From contig JALSIH010000155.1 in assembly GCA_026981615.1 (NCBI GenBank), positions 1 through 53,613 of the forward strand: a DNA stretch of 53,613 bases. The letters are read 5' to 3'. The stretch comes from Chitinophagales bacterium (lineage in GTDB: Bacteria > Bacteroidota > Bacteroidia > Chitinophagales > S012-47). Shown here piece by piece: positions 1 to 8,015 of the stretch (the stretch's first letter is position 1; each line of letters opens with the position of its first letter). Under the pieces are notes generated by a model. The model made no database searches and was not told the origin of the DNA. It was given only the letters and a program-made list of their open reading frames with translations. The translations under genes and the position numbers were made by a program.

Positions 1-121
1 GAAGGGCTTTTTCCTGTGCGCTGAGCTGCAGTTTTTTTTCGAGTTCACCGGCCGCTTCTTCGATATGCCATATCCCTAGTTTAGTTTTGCCCGGAAGAGT
101 AAGAAGTGTGACGATAGACAA
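1..121 (-). CDS. N-terminus of a probable 4'-phosphopantetheinyl transferase (partial)
   Basis: An open frame of about 40 codons runs off the left edge of the window on the minus strand. Its product contains GIWHIEEAAGELEKKL, which resembles the start of Bacteroidota 4'-phosphopantetheinyl transferases (an IWKIEE-like segment followed by a helix). These enzymes move phosphopantetheine from CoA onto carrier proteins. An in-frame TAA lies five codons upstream of a TTG at 121, and I see no in-frame ATG, so TTG is the best start. The gene diverges from the WD40 gene at 148. The catalytic part lies outside the window, so the family call rests on the N-terminus alone. Confidence 0.5.
   Translation of the reverse strand, partial: MSIVTLLTLPGKTKLGIWHIEEAAGELEKKLQLSAQEKAL
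82..89 (+). promoter_or_regulatory. Candidate -7 box (TAGTTTTG) for the WD40 gene
   Basis: The box matches the Bacteroidota consensus TAnnTTTG and lies 58 bases before the ATG at 148, inside the first codons of the divergent gene. No clear TTTG -33 element is seen. Confidence 0.35.
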
Positions 122-147
122 GGGCCGTTTGCTTTAAAGCGTGAATA

Positions 148-1059
148 ATGAAACTGAAAGTAAAAAAAGTAAGTCACTTTAGCGGACACGAGGCAGCCAT
201 TTATGCACTGACGGCCGGACGCAAGCCGGGAACGGTGATCGCAGCCGGTGCAGACGGGCATATCGTAGAGTGGGAGGCAGCGCGAGGCGATGAAGGACTG
301 CGGGTGGCCGAAGCGGGCTCGCAGCTCTTTTCGGCCCTGATGATGCATGACGGCCATCGCCTGCTGGCCGGGCGGATGAAGGGAGACGTATTGCTACTCG
401 ATTGGGCAGGCGGGCGCCCTGCCCTGACGCTGGCCACCGGGGGGCGCAGCGTCTTCAGCCTGGCCGAAGGCGGGCCCCGGATTCTGGCAGGCACAGCCGG
501 TGGCTTCCTTTATGCCTGGGACAAAGTGACGGGCAAACTGCACGGGAAAAGAGCCCTGGCCGGGCAATCCATCAGAGAAATACTGCCCGTGCCCGAACGT
601 TCGGAAATCTTTCTTGCTTCCAGCGACCGGCATATCTATGTGCTGGATGCCGAAACCCTCGCGCTGAAGCATCGCTGGAAAGCCCACGAGCATTCGGTTT
701 TTTGTCTTTTATGGCTTCCGGGCCGTCAGTGGCTGGTCAGCGGTGGACGTGATGCGGTACTTCGTTTCTGGGATGCAGGCGCTGCCTTTGAGCCCTTGCA
801 TGCCATTCCGGCCCACCGCCTTACCATCAACGATCTGGCCGCGGGACCCGGTGAAGAGCTGCTGGCATCGGCCGGCCGCGACAAGGAAGTGAGGATATGG
901 TCGCTCGATAATTTTCAATTGCTCAAAGTGATTCAAGCGGAGCGCGAGGGCGGGCACCGGCACTCGGTCAATGCCCTGCACTACGAGTCGCACAGCGGGC
1001 TGCTCTACAGCGCGGGAGACGACCGCCAGGTCATTGCATGGCAAATTGACAGCTTCTGA
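148..1059 (+). CDS. WD40 repeat protein
   Basis: This 303-residue protein is made almost wholly of WD40-type repeats. Visible repeat signatures include GADGHIVEW near the N-terminus, LVSGGRDAVLRFWD around residues 195-208, LASAGRDKEVRIWSLD around 239-254, and LYSAGDDRQVIAWQID at the C-terminus. Spacing suggests about seven blades, enough for one beta propeller. There is no signal peptide or membrane segment, so it is probably cytoplasmic, and propellers of this kind usually act as protein-binding scaffolds. The start is ATG. It lies 55 bases upstream of dcd on the same strand, but dcd has its own promoter box. The partner is unknown and no specific function can be assigned. Confidence 0.85.
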   Translation: MKLKVKKVSHFSGHEAAIYALTAGRKPGTVIAAGADGHIVEWEAARGDEGLRVAEAGSQLFSALMMHDGHRLLAGRMKGDVLLLDWAGGRPALTLATGGRSVFSLAEGGPRILAGTAGGFLYAWDKVTGKLHGKRALAGQSIREILPVPERSEIFLASSDRHIYVLDAETLALKHRWKAHEHSVFCLLWLPGRQWLVSGGRDAVLRFWDAGAAFEPLHAIPAHRLTINDLAAGPGEELLASAGRDKEVRIWSLDNFQLLKVIQAEREGGHRHSVNALHYESHSGLLYSAGDDRQVIAWQIDSF

Positions 1060-1085
1060 GCGCAGCCACACTGGCGCAGATATTT

Positions 1086-1093
1086 TACCTTTG
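1086..1093 (+). promoter_or_regulatory. Candidate -7 box (TACCTTTG) for dcd
   Basis: Exact TAnnTTTG match 21 bases before the dcd ATG, which would give a leader of about 15 bases. No convincing TTTG lies at the usual spacing upstream. Confidence 0.5.
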
Positions 1094-1114
1094 TTTCCTT
1101 CAAATAAAAATTCC

Positions 1115-1651
1115 ATGATTCTTTCCGACAAGCGCATCCTCGAAGAAATCGAAAAAGGCAATATCCTGATTGAGCCTTTTGACAGGCAATTTCTCGGTAC
1201 CAACAGCTATGACGTACACCTCAGCCGCTGGCTGAAAGTGTATAAAAACAGGGTTTTGGATGCCCGCATGCACAACGAAACGGAGGACATCATCATCCCG
1301 CCCGAAGGGCTTGTGATCGAACCCAACACCCTCTATCTCGGAGTGACGGAAGAATACACCGAAACGCACCGGCATGTTCCTTTCCTCGAAGGAAAATCCT
1401 CCGTTGGGCGCCTCGGTATCGACATACACGCTACAGCCGGCAAGGGCGATGTGGGATACTGCAACACCTGGACACTCGAGATATCCTGCTCTCAGCCGGT
1501 GCGCATCTATGCCGGCATGCCCATCGGGCAGCTGATCTACTTCGTGGTGGAAGGAGAAATTGAGCAGATGTACAATGCCAAGCACAACGCCAAATACACA
1601 AAGCGGACCGTCAAGCCGGTAGAAAGCATGATGTGGAAAAACAGTTTCTGA
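1115..1651 (+). CDS. dcd: dCTP deaminase
   Basis: The protein deaminates dCTP to dUTP, feeding dTMP synthesis. It has 178 residues, a normal length for the trimeric Dcd/dUTPase fold. The conserved GKSSVGRLG segment is at residues 93-101 and the TWTLEIS segment holding the likely catalytic glutamate (E122) follows. The frame stays open upstream into the WD40 gene, but the ATG at 1115 sits just after a TACCTTTG promoter box and gives the expected N-terminus MILSDKRILEEIEKG. The gene ends directly against the convergent porT stop codon. A bifunctional dCTP deaminase/dUTPase cannot be excluded from sequence alone. Confidence 0.93.
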   Translation: MILSDKRILEEIEKGNILIEPFDRQFLGTNSYDVHLSRWLKVYKNRVLDARMHNETEDIIIPPEGLVIEPNTLYLGVTEEYTETHRHVPFLEGKSSVGRLGIDIHATAGKGDVGYCNTWTLEISCSQPVRIYAGMPIGQLIYFVVEGEIEQMYNAKHNAKYTKRTVKPVESMMWKNSF

Positions 1652-2359
1652 TCAACCCTCAATATTGAGGGTGATGGAGATCACACGCGTGAGCAGAAAA
1701 TTCAGCACATTTGAAAATTGCAAGTTGGGATCGCGGGCGTGCACGTTGATCAGGCCCTGGGAGATTTTGATCTCGGGAGCCAGAATGACATAGGGCGTAT
1801 AAAATTCAATCCCGAATCCATATTCGGCCAGCAAATCATGGCGCCCGATTTTTACAAGGTCTTCGGCATTTCGCGCATCTACGTTGGACGCGAGGTCGTA
1901 GGTGTATTTCATCCCCATCAAAACATAAACCCGCATGTCTTTATACGGATCGGACTTGAATTTCAGGAGAAAGGGCAGCTCCAGGTTGACCGATTCGATG
2001 TATTTCGTGAAAGTCGTATCGTAGAAGGTTTCATATTCGAGGGTTTTGCCTGAAAACGAAAGCCCCGGAATAAAACGAAAATCCAGATTCTTGCTCAGGT
2101 GGGCATTGGTGATGATGCCGACATGAAAGCCCGGGCTGGGCCGCGAAATGACCGAGCGGATCGAATCGTTGTAGATGAATTTCTTATTCAGTTTGATGCG
2201 GAAATTATTGGAACTGTAGCCCATGGGAATGCCGAAGTGCAACCATCGTGTCGCATATTTCTGGTCGAAGGAATAGGCATTATACTGCCCCCGGGCCAGG
2301 TAACCCGTGCAGATCAGAAGCAGGAGCAGTACTACTTTTGACCGCTGTATCGCATGCAT
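1652..2359 (-). CDS. porT: PorT-family outer membrane protein of type IX secretion
   Basis: The product is about 235 residues with an N-terminal signal sequence (hydrophobic VVLLLLLICTGYLARGQ) and an eight-stranded barrel look: alternating strands such as LHFGIPMGYSSNNFRIKL and a final strand ending in aromatic and hydrophobic residues. In Bacteroidota, PorT/SprT is needed for T9SS assembly, and its gene commonly sits beside ubiE, as here. The ATG at 2359 is preferred because it places the signal peptide at the N-terminus; an ATG at 2383 would overlap ubiE further. The reading frame overlaps the ubiE 3' end by 28 bases, so the two are probably co-transcribed. A generic outer membrane beta-barrel call is the fallback. 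Confidence 0.8.
   Translation of the reverse strand: MHAIQRSKVVLLLLLICTGYLARGQYNAYSFDQKYATRWLHFGIPMGYSSNNFRIKLNKKFIYNDSIRSVISRPSPGFHVGIITNAHLSKNLDFRFIPGLSFSGKTLEYETFYDTTFTKYIESVNLELPFLLKFKSDPYKDMRVYVLMGMKYTYDLASNVDARNAEDLVKIGRHDLLAEYGFGIEFYTPYVILAPEIKISQGLINVHARDPNLQFSNVLNFLLTRVISITLNIEG
1655..1672. repeat. 18-base perfect palindrome at the dcd/porT convergence
   Basis: ACCCTCAATATTGAGGGT is a perfect palindrome lying in the last codons of porT and just after the dcd stop. It could form a hairpin in both transcripts but has no following T-run. Confidence 0.5.
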
Positions 2360-3081
2360 ATTCCAAAGCTTAATGACTTCCATTGCGTATGATTAAAGCC
2401 CGCCTCTTTCATCATCCCGATGAAGGCTTCCCTTTCGGGAAAAGCTTCTACCGAGCGATTGAGATAGCGGTAGGCTTCGCTGTCTTTTGAGATCAGGGAG
2501 CCGCACCACGGGACAAATTTTCCGAAATATAAATTGTAGAATGTTGATATGAGCGAATTTTTTGGTTTGGAAAGTTCCAGAATGACTACGCGGCCATCGT
2601 TTTTCAATACCCGGTGAATCTCCCGCAGGCCTTGTGCGAGAGAGGCGAAATTTCTTACTCCAAAGCCAACGGTGACGGCATCAAAGCTATTGTCGGAGAA
2701 GGGAAGATTTTCGACCGCTCCGTTGATAAATTCGACTTTCCCCTCCAGTTTCCGTTTTTTGGCCTTTTCGCATGCCAGGGCCATCATACCTTCCGAAATA
2801 TCGATGCCGGTCACCTTCACGGTGGCCGGCTCTGCTGCGGCTTCGAGGGCGAAATCGCCCGTTCCCGTTGCCACATCCAGTATCAGGCGGGGTTTCTGCC
2901 TGCGAAGGCTGCGGATAGCCGTCTTGCGCCAGCTTTTGTCAATTTGAAAAGAGAAAAGATGATTGGCCCGGTCATAGACCGGAGCAATGCGGTCAAACAT
3001 CTCGCGAAGCTGTTCCTGCTTTCCGCTGGATTCTTCCGCATAAGGAAGCACCTGCTCTACTTTTCTCTTTTCCGCTTTCAT
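2332..3081 (-). CDS. ubiE: Demethylmenaquinone methyltransferase (UbiE/MenG)
   Basis: This 249-residue class I methyltransferase uses SAM to convert demethylmenaquinone to menaquinone, the last step of respiratory quinone synthesis. The family motif MFDRIAPVYDRANH is at residues 28-41, the SAM-binding LDVATGTGDFA at 68-78, and the GFGVRNF segment follows. The frame extends upstream to 3150, but the ATG at 3081 is chosen because a TATCTTTG promoter box lies at 3108-3101. It leads a two-gene unit with porT and diverges from engB. Confidence 0.93.
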   Translation of the reverse strand: MKAEKRKVEQVLPYAEESSGKQEQLREMFDRIAPVYDRANHLFSFQIDKSWRKTAIRSLRRQKPRLILDVATGTGDFALEAAAEPATVKVTGIDISEGMMALACEKAKKRKLEGKVEFINGAVENLPFSDNSFDAVTVGFGVRNFASLAQGLREIHRVLKNDGRVVILELSKPKNSLISTFYNLYFGKFVPWCGSLISKDSEAYRYLNRSVEAFPEREAFIGMMKEAGFNHTQWKSLSFGICMRYSGQK

Positions 3082-3100
3082 TTTCCGGGTCGAATTGCCG

Positions 3101-3108
3101 CAAAGATA
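3101..3108 (-). promoter_or_regulatory. -7 box (TATCTTTG) for ubiE-porT
   Basis: Exact TAnnTTTG match on the minus strand, 19 bases before the ubiE ATG. It decides against the longer open frame starting at 3150. Confidence 0.6.
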
Positions 3109-3167
3109 GGCCTTTCCCCGGCTTTTCATGGCGCCCTTTGCACGCTGCAATCTCCTCCGGGCCTTTG

Positions 3168-3175
3168 TATCTTTG
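3168..3175 (+). promoter_or_regulatory. -7 box (TATCTTTG) for engB
   Basis: Exact TAnnTTTG match ending only five bases before the engB ATG, so the transcript would have almost no leader. It is the same octamer used by the divergent ubiE promoter. Confidence 0.55.
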
Positions 3176-3180
3176 CCGGG

Positions 3181-3816
3181 ATGAAAATATTAAAAGCAGC
3201 ATACATAGGCAGTTATCATAAATTGGAAGACACCCCCAAGGAGCTGCTCCCCGACTTCGCGTTTATCGGTCGCTCCAATGTGGGCAAATCATCGCTGATC
3301 AATATGCTGACAGGCCGGAAGAAGCTGGCCAAGACCAGTGCAGCACCGGGAAAGACACAGTCGATCAATTTTTTTGAGATCGAAAGCGAAAAAGACGGCC
3401 ACTCTTATTACTGGCATATCATCGACCTGCCGGGTTACGGCTATGCAAAGCGCTCCAAATCCGACCGGAAAACATACAAGAGAATGATCGATGATGTGTT
3501 GCGCAAGCGGAGAACCCTGGTGGTGGTCTTTCAGCTGATCGACATCAATGTACCTCCGCAGGCCAATGATATCGAAAACATCAACTACATGGGAGGGCTG
3601 GGCATTCCCTTTGTCATCGTATTTACCAAGGTCGACCGGCAAAAGACGAAAAAAAATGCGGAGCGATATTTTGAATGGAAGAAGGAGTTGCTCAAGACCT
3701 GGGAAGAAATGCCGCCTCATTTTATGTCTTCGGCCATTGCCGGTGAAGGCCGCGAAGAATTGTTGCAATTCATTGCCGGCACCATAGATGAGCTGCGCTC
3801 TTTAAAAAAGATATAA
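3181..3816 (+). CDS. engB: Ribosome biogenesis GTPase EngB (YsxC/YihA)
   Basis: EngB is a small TRAFAC-class GTPase needed for assembly of the large ribosomal subunit. The 211-residue protein shows G1 GRSNVGKSS at 30-38, the switch I threonine in PGKTQ near 59, G3 DLPGYG at 82-87, G4 TKVD at 149-152, and the G5-like SSAIAGEG near 183-190. The frame is open far upstream (across ubiE), but the ATG at 3181 gives the normal EngB N-terminus and follows a promoter box. Its 3' end overlaps the convergent barrel-protein gene by 15 bases. Confidence 0.95.
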   Translation: MKILKAAYIGSYHKLEDTPKELLPDFAFIGRSNVGKSSLINMLTGRKKLAKTSAAPGKTQSINFFEIESEKDGHSYYWHIIDLPGYGYAKRSKSDRKTYKRMIDDVLRKRRTLVVVFQLIDINVPPQANDIENINYMGGLGIPFVIVFTKVDRQKTKKNAERYFEWKKELLKTWEEMPPHFMSSAIAGEGREELLQFIAGTIDELRSLKKI

Positions 3817-4395
3817 AAATCGAAAAGTCAGCAGATTGTTTGAAACCCGGCCGTTTCGGAATTCGGAATATTCATAGCTGCCAATCGGCAGGAGGCTGTA
3901 TGAGTAGCGTATATTGATGCCGTAATGATCATTGATGAGATAGAGGAGGTCTGCAATCCAGGTAATATCCCAGGGTTTGAACTCCACAGGTTCGTTCAGC
4001 GGATTGTTGGGCCCGTAGGTAAATCCGGCCGTGTCGAGCAGGGCATTGTAGGAAAATCCGGTCCCGAAAGCCATGCCGTTTCGATCCATGTAATGTATCA
4101 GCAGCGGAATTTCCACATAAGTTAATTTGACTTCGAAGTCTTCGCCCTGAAAGTATATTCTGCGGTTTCTGCGGCTCCCTTTTTCGCTGTAAAGCATTTC
4201 AAAGCCCAGCGAAAAGTTTTTATTTAGGCGTGCAAATACCTTCGCACCTCCGTGAAAGCCCATCTTATGATAGCCTGCCAGGTTGTCTCCGTCCAGTTGG
4301 GCCATGTTGAATCCGACAATGGGGGCCGCACGAAAGGTCTGAGCCCCTGCGAAGAAACTGACGAAAAGGAAAAAAAGGGTGAGGATGCTTTTCAC
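3802..4395 (-). CDS. Small outer membrane beta-barrel protein (porin-like family)
   Basis: The product is about 197 residues with a signal peptide (VKSILTLFFLFVSFFAGAQTF) and an alternating-strand pattern ending in LLTFRFLYLF, typical of eight-stranded Bacteroidota outer membrane barrels. The start is taken as GTG at 4395 because this puts the signal sequence at the N-terminus; the upstream open frame has no secretory look. A TAAATTCG near-match to the -7 consensus (4408-4401) ends five bases before the GTG, so this may be another nearly leaderless gene. No specific substrate or partner can be named. Confidence 0.75.
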   Translation of the reverse strand: MKSILTLFFLFVSFFAGAQTFRAAPIVGFNMAQLDGDNLAGYHKMGFHGGAKVFARLNKNFSLGFEMLYSEKGSRRNRRIYFQGEDFEVKLTYVEIPLLIHYMDRNGMAFGTGFSYNALLDTAGFTYGPNNPLNEPVEFKPWDITWIADLLYLINDHYGINIRYSYSLLPIGSYEYSEFRNGRVSNNLLTFRFLYLF

Positions 4396-4473
4396 GGATG
4401 CGAATTTAAGGCAAGGAATGCATTTCCCGGTGAAATGTGGAATATCCCCGCGGGCTGTTGTCCGACTTTGACT

Positions 4474-4481
4474 TAATTTTG
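4474..4481 (+). promoter_or_regulatory. Candidate -7 box (TAATTTTG) for the small gene at 4510
   Basis: Exact TAnnTTTG match 28 bases upstream of the ATG at 4510. No clear -33 element at standard spacing. Confidence 0.45.
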
Positions 4482-4509
4482 ATACTTCAAGCGATAAACG
4501 GAGCCGCAA

Positions 4510-4788
4510 ATGTTTAAGTATACCCGACACACATTAAAAAAGCTGGAAAGCTTGTTTGAAGCCATCGGTTATCTCATCCGCTTTGAAAAAGGACACTTCA
4601 ACAGCGGCTATTGCATACTCGAGAGCAAGAAAGTGGTGGTGATCAACCGTTACTTCGATCTCGAAGCAAAAATCAATACCATGGTGGAGATTCTCAGCAG
4701 CATAGACCCCGACCCGGCCCTCCTCGATCCGCAAAATGCCCGGCTGCTCAAGGAGTTCACCTGGAAGAATAGCGTAAGCGCATCCTGA
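4510..4788 (+). CDS. Conserved small protein of unknown function
   Basis: This 92-residue soluble protein has no signal peptide. It is mixed helix and strand, with a basic N-terminal helix (FKYTRHTLKKLESLFEAIGY) followed by strands such as CILESKKVVVINRYF and an acidic C-terminal helix. The appearance fits short cytoplasmic proteins often found in Bacteroidota, but I do not recognise a named domain. It has its own promoter box and stands alone between divergent and downstream genes. Regular composition and a clean ATG support a real gene. Confidence 0.75.
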   Translation: MFKYTRHTLKKLESLFEAIGYLIRFEKGHFNSGYCILESKKVVVINRYFDLEAKINTMVEILSSIDPDPALLDPQNARLLKEFTWKNSVSAS

Positions 4789-5009
4789 TTTCGGTTTTTT
4801 GCGGAAAAAAACCGAGAAATCCGATGATATGTATCTATGGGAATGTCGAAATTTATAGTTCAGGCTTTCCGCCAATAAGGTGACAATGAGCGGAAACGGT
4901 CTTGATTTTGTCATTTATCAGTGCTATATCAGCTAATTAATACTTTTCCCGATGGTTAAGCTATTTGCTTTTCTTATTTTGTGCACTCAAACCAAAAAAA
5001 TAACGATTC

Positions 5010-7943
5010 ATGCAAAAAGTTCTTTTTCTTATTCTAACACTCTTCCTTTTGTCGTCAGGTGTTTTCGCTCAGCTACCGGCACCTGCTTCTTTCCGGCAAA
5101 TAACCTTTGTAAACGATGAGCAGATAAGGCCGAAGGCGCCCGTGCAGGAGGCCTTGCGCAGGCAGGCGGCCTGGCAGGTCTTTACACAAAAATACGGCAG
5201 CTGGTGGGTGCAGTTTGATGAGCGCAGTTCCTGGCCGCTGATGGCTGCCGGTGCGCCCATTGCCTTGGAGCCGGCAGACCCTGTCGCAGCCGTGAAAAAC
5301 TTTATTTCGCGTGAGCTGGCCGGCTTTAAGTTGCCGCTCGCTGAGCTGGTATTTAAAAACATGCACGACAACGGCAAGTACAAAGTCCTTCGCTTCGAGC
5401 AATGGCACAAAGGCCTCAAAGTGCTTTGGAGCGAAGCCAAGTTTCAGCTCGATGAGCAGGGGCGCCTTGTGTTCTTTAAATTGCGTATTTATCCGATAGA
5501 AAAAACAACGGAAGCAAGCGATCTCCCCGAGTCGGCACTGGAAACTTTTGCGGTGGCCGGGCTGGAAGGCTTTGAAATTCAACGCGTGGAAACGGACCCC
5601 GGTAAGTACATCCTGCCGGTCGTTGCTGCTTCGGGCGAGTATGAATATCGATTGGTAAAAGAAGCCAAAGTTTTTGCCGAGGACGAGAGCGGCATGCCCT
5701 CTCTTTTTCAAACCCTGGTTGACCTTAAGAGTGGCGAGGTGCTTTATCGGGCCGACAAAATACACGCCTGGGCACCGCAGGCAGCCAATCTGAATATCAG
5801 CGACAGCATGGTCATTAACCCGCTCTCGGGGGGTGAAATTGTCAATATACCGAATCTGATGGTACTCATCAACGGGGATACCTTATACACCGATGAAAAC
5901 GGTAACATCACCCTGCCGGATATTGTCCAGCCCACGGAAGTCAGGATTTTCCTCGGGGGCAAATATGCATGGGTGGTAAATGCAGAGTTCGACTCGACCA
6001 CGGTGCTGATCGATACCATTTATCCGGGCAGCAACAACCTCGATCTTTCGGGTGCAAAAGTGACGGAGATCAACGGTTATTTTCATACGGACAAGGTACA
6101 TGAACACATGAAAAGGTTTCTGCCGGCCGATTTTACTACGCTGGATATCCCTCTTACGGTAAACATTGATATCCCAACAGGTAGTTGTAATGCTTTTTTC
6201 AACGGCTCGTCCATCAACTTCTTTGTGGCTGGAAACGGATGCCCGCAAACATCCCTGTTCAGTGATGTGATATATCACGAATATGGTCACGGTATCAATT
6301 TCTTTTATTATGATTATCTCGGAGGCACATTCTCCAACGGTGCCCTCGGAGAAGCATACTCAGACGTTTGGGGCTTTTCGATATCGAAAGACCCGGTTTT
6401 GGGCAGAGGGTTTTCGGGAGATTCTTCCACCTTTGTCAGGCGATATGATATCAACCGGAAGGTTTATCCGCGCGACCTCGTGGGGCAGGTGCATGCAGAC
6501 GGAGAGATTATTGCCGGTGCATTCTGGGACCTGTACCTGAACCTCGGGGATATTGATCAGATGACAACGCTCTTTGTGGGAGGCCACACCGGTACCCCCA
6601 ATGCACCGGACGGAATGGAAGGCCAACTTTACAGCGAAATTCTTCTGCAGGTATTGCTGTTCGATGATGACGATGCGAATATCAGCAACGGTACACCCAA
6701 TGATTCGGCCATTCTGGATGCCTTTGGTAAGCATGGCATTTCTCTGCTCACCGGGGTGGAGATTTTACACGAAGCGCCTTTGCAGTCAGAAGACAGCACG
6801 GGTATTGTATTGGTCGCAAATGTCAATACCACGCTGACCACTTATATTGGAGAGTTGACGCTTTACTACCGAAATCTGGGTGAAGCTTCGTGGAACAGCC
6901 TCCCGATGCAAAGCAAAGGAGCCACCCTGTATACAGCCGATCTGCCCGACCTCAGGCGGGGCGATATTCTGGAATATTACTTCGGAATCAATGATATCTT
7001 CGCTTTTCCTGCCGCATTTGAGCCCTACGACTCGGAACTGGCCGGTGATGCCAATCTTCCCTATTTTCTTATGATCGGCTATCAGGAAATGGAGCGTCAG
7101 GATTTTGACAACGAATTTGGCCCCTGGTTCTTCAATCCGGACGGTGATGACGATGCATCGACCGGCCAGTGGACCATCGAATCGCCCAACCCTTCTTTCT
7201 CGGGGTCTTTTATGGTACAGACCAATAAAGACAAAACCGAAATCGGAAATGACCTGAATCTATGTGCCTTTACGGGCAACGCTTCGGTTTCGGCCAGCTT
7301 TGGTACCAACGATGTGGACGATGGAAAAACCACCCTGCAAACGCCTCCTTTTGATGTCAGCGATATCGAAAATCCGGCCATCTCGTATTGGAGATGGTTT
7401 GTAAACGATCCTCCCGGAGGAGCCAACCCCGGCAACGATGCCTGGCAGGTCTTTATCTCGGATGACGGGGTCAACTGGGTTCGTGTGGAGCGTACCTTCG
7501 TTTCGGATGTGTCGTGGCGGCAAAATGTGGTTCGCGTAGAAGACTATGTCACACCGAGTCAAACGGTTTCCTTGCGATTCATAGCGCAGGACAGCCTCAT
7601 CACGGGATTGCCCTTTGACGGGGGAAGCATCGTGGAAGCAGCCGTGGACGAGGTGCAGGTCTTCGGACTGTCAAGGATCAACACGGGGATTGAGAATCCT
7701 TCGCTGCTGAAGGTGCGTATATTCCCGAGCCCTGCCAATGATCAGTTGATGATCGCCAGTGGTGAAAAGCAGATGGAAACGCTGGAGCTTTTTGATTTAT
7801 CAGGTAGAATGATCAAAAGAGTTGCAGTCGGTGGCTTGCAAAACTTCAGCATGGATGTATCGGATCTTCAGAATGGCTTTTATCTGCTTAAAATATTTGC
7901 AGGGAAAGGAAGCGTGAGCAAAAAGATTCTGATCCAACACTAA
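5010..7943 (+). CDS. Secreted M36-like metallopeptidase with T9SS sorting domain
   Basis: A 977-residue secreted zinc protease related to fungalysin (M36). The layout is a signal peptide (1-20, cut near VFAQ), a fungalysin/thermolysin-type propeptide (about 35-230), the catalytic domain with HEYGH at 423-427 and the third ligand in GALGEAYSD (E448), then a C-terminal region of beta-rich modules and a T9SS type A domain (about 901-977, starting VRIFPSPANDQ and ending KKILIQH). Spacing between HExxH and the glutamate is normal for gluzincins. It probably crosses the outer membrane through the T9SS, to which PorT in this window contributes, and degrades extracellular protein. No exact promoter box was found; a strong terminator follows. 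Substrate is unknown. Confidence 0.9.
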   Translation: MQKVLFLILTLFLLSSGVFAQLPAPASFRQITFVNDEQIRPKAPVQEALRRQAAWQVFTQKYGSWWVQFDERSSWPLMAAGAPIALEPADPVAAVKNFISRELAGFKLPLAELVFKNMHDNGKYKVLRFEQWHKGLKVLWSEAKFQLDEQGRLVFFKLRIYPIEKTTEASDLPESALETFAVAGLEGFEIQRVETDPGKYILPVVAASGEYEYRLVKEAKVFAEDESGMPSLFQTLVDLKSGEVLYRADKIHAWAPQAANLNISDSMVINPLSGGEIVNIPNLMVLINGDTLYTDENGNITLPDIVQPTEVRIFLGGKYAWVVNAEFDSTTVLIDTIYPGSNNLDLSGAKVTEINGYFHTDKVHEHMKRFLPADFTTLDIPLTVNIDIPTGSCNAFFNGSSINFFVAGNGCPQTSLFSDVIYHEYGHGINFFYYDYLGGTFSNGALGEAYSDVWGFSISKDPVLGRGFSGDSSTFVRRYDINRKVYPRDLVGQVHADGEIIAGAFWDLYLNLGDIDQMTTLFVGGHTGTPNAPDGMEGQLYSEILLQVLLFDDDDANISNGTPNDSAILDAFGKHGISLLTGVEILHEAPLQSEDSTGIVLVANVNTTLTTYIGELTLYYRNLGEASWNSLPMQSKGATLYTADLPDLRRGDILEYYFGINDIFAFPAAFEPYDSELAGDANLPYFLMIGYQEMERQDFDNEFGPWFFNPDGDDDASTGQWTIESPNPSFSGSFMVQTNKDKTEIGNDLNLCAFTGNASVSASFGTNDVDDGKTTLQTPPFDVSDIENPAISYWRWFVNDPPGGANPGNDAWQVFISDDGVNWVRVERTFVSDVSWRQNVVRVEDYVTPSQTVSLRFIAQDSLITGLPFDGGSIVEAAVDEVQVFGLSRINTGIENPSLLKVRIFPSPANDQLMIASGEKQMETLELFDLSGRMIKRVAVGGLQNFSMDVSDLQNGFYLLKIFAGKGSVSKKILIQH

Positions 7944-7976
7944 GCACAATCAATTAAACTGCAGTGATTTTATATT

Positions 7977-8012
7977 TTTAGGCCTTCGAATTTCGAAGGC
8001 CTAAATTTTTTT
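7977..8012 (+). terminator. Rho-independent terminator after the M36 peptidase gene
   Basis: A 12-bp stem (TTTAGGCCTTCG with CGAAGGCCTAAA, 7977-8005) with a five-base loop is followed by seven T (8006-8012). It ends three bases before the symporter ATG. Confidence 0.85.
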
Positions 8013-8015
8013 CAT

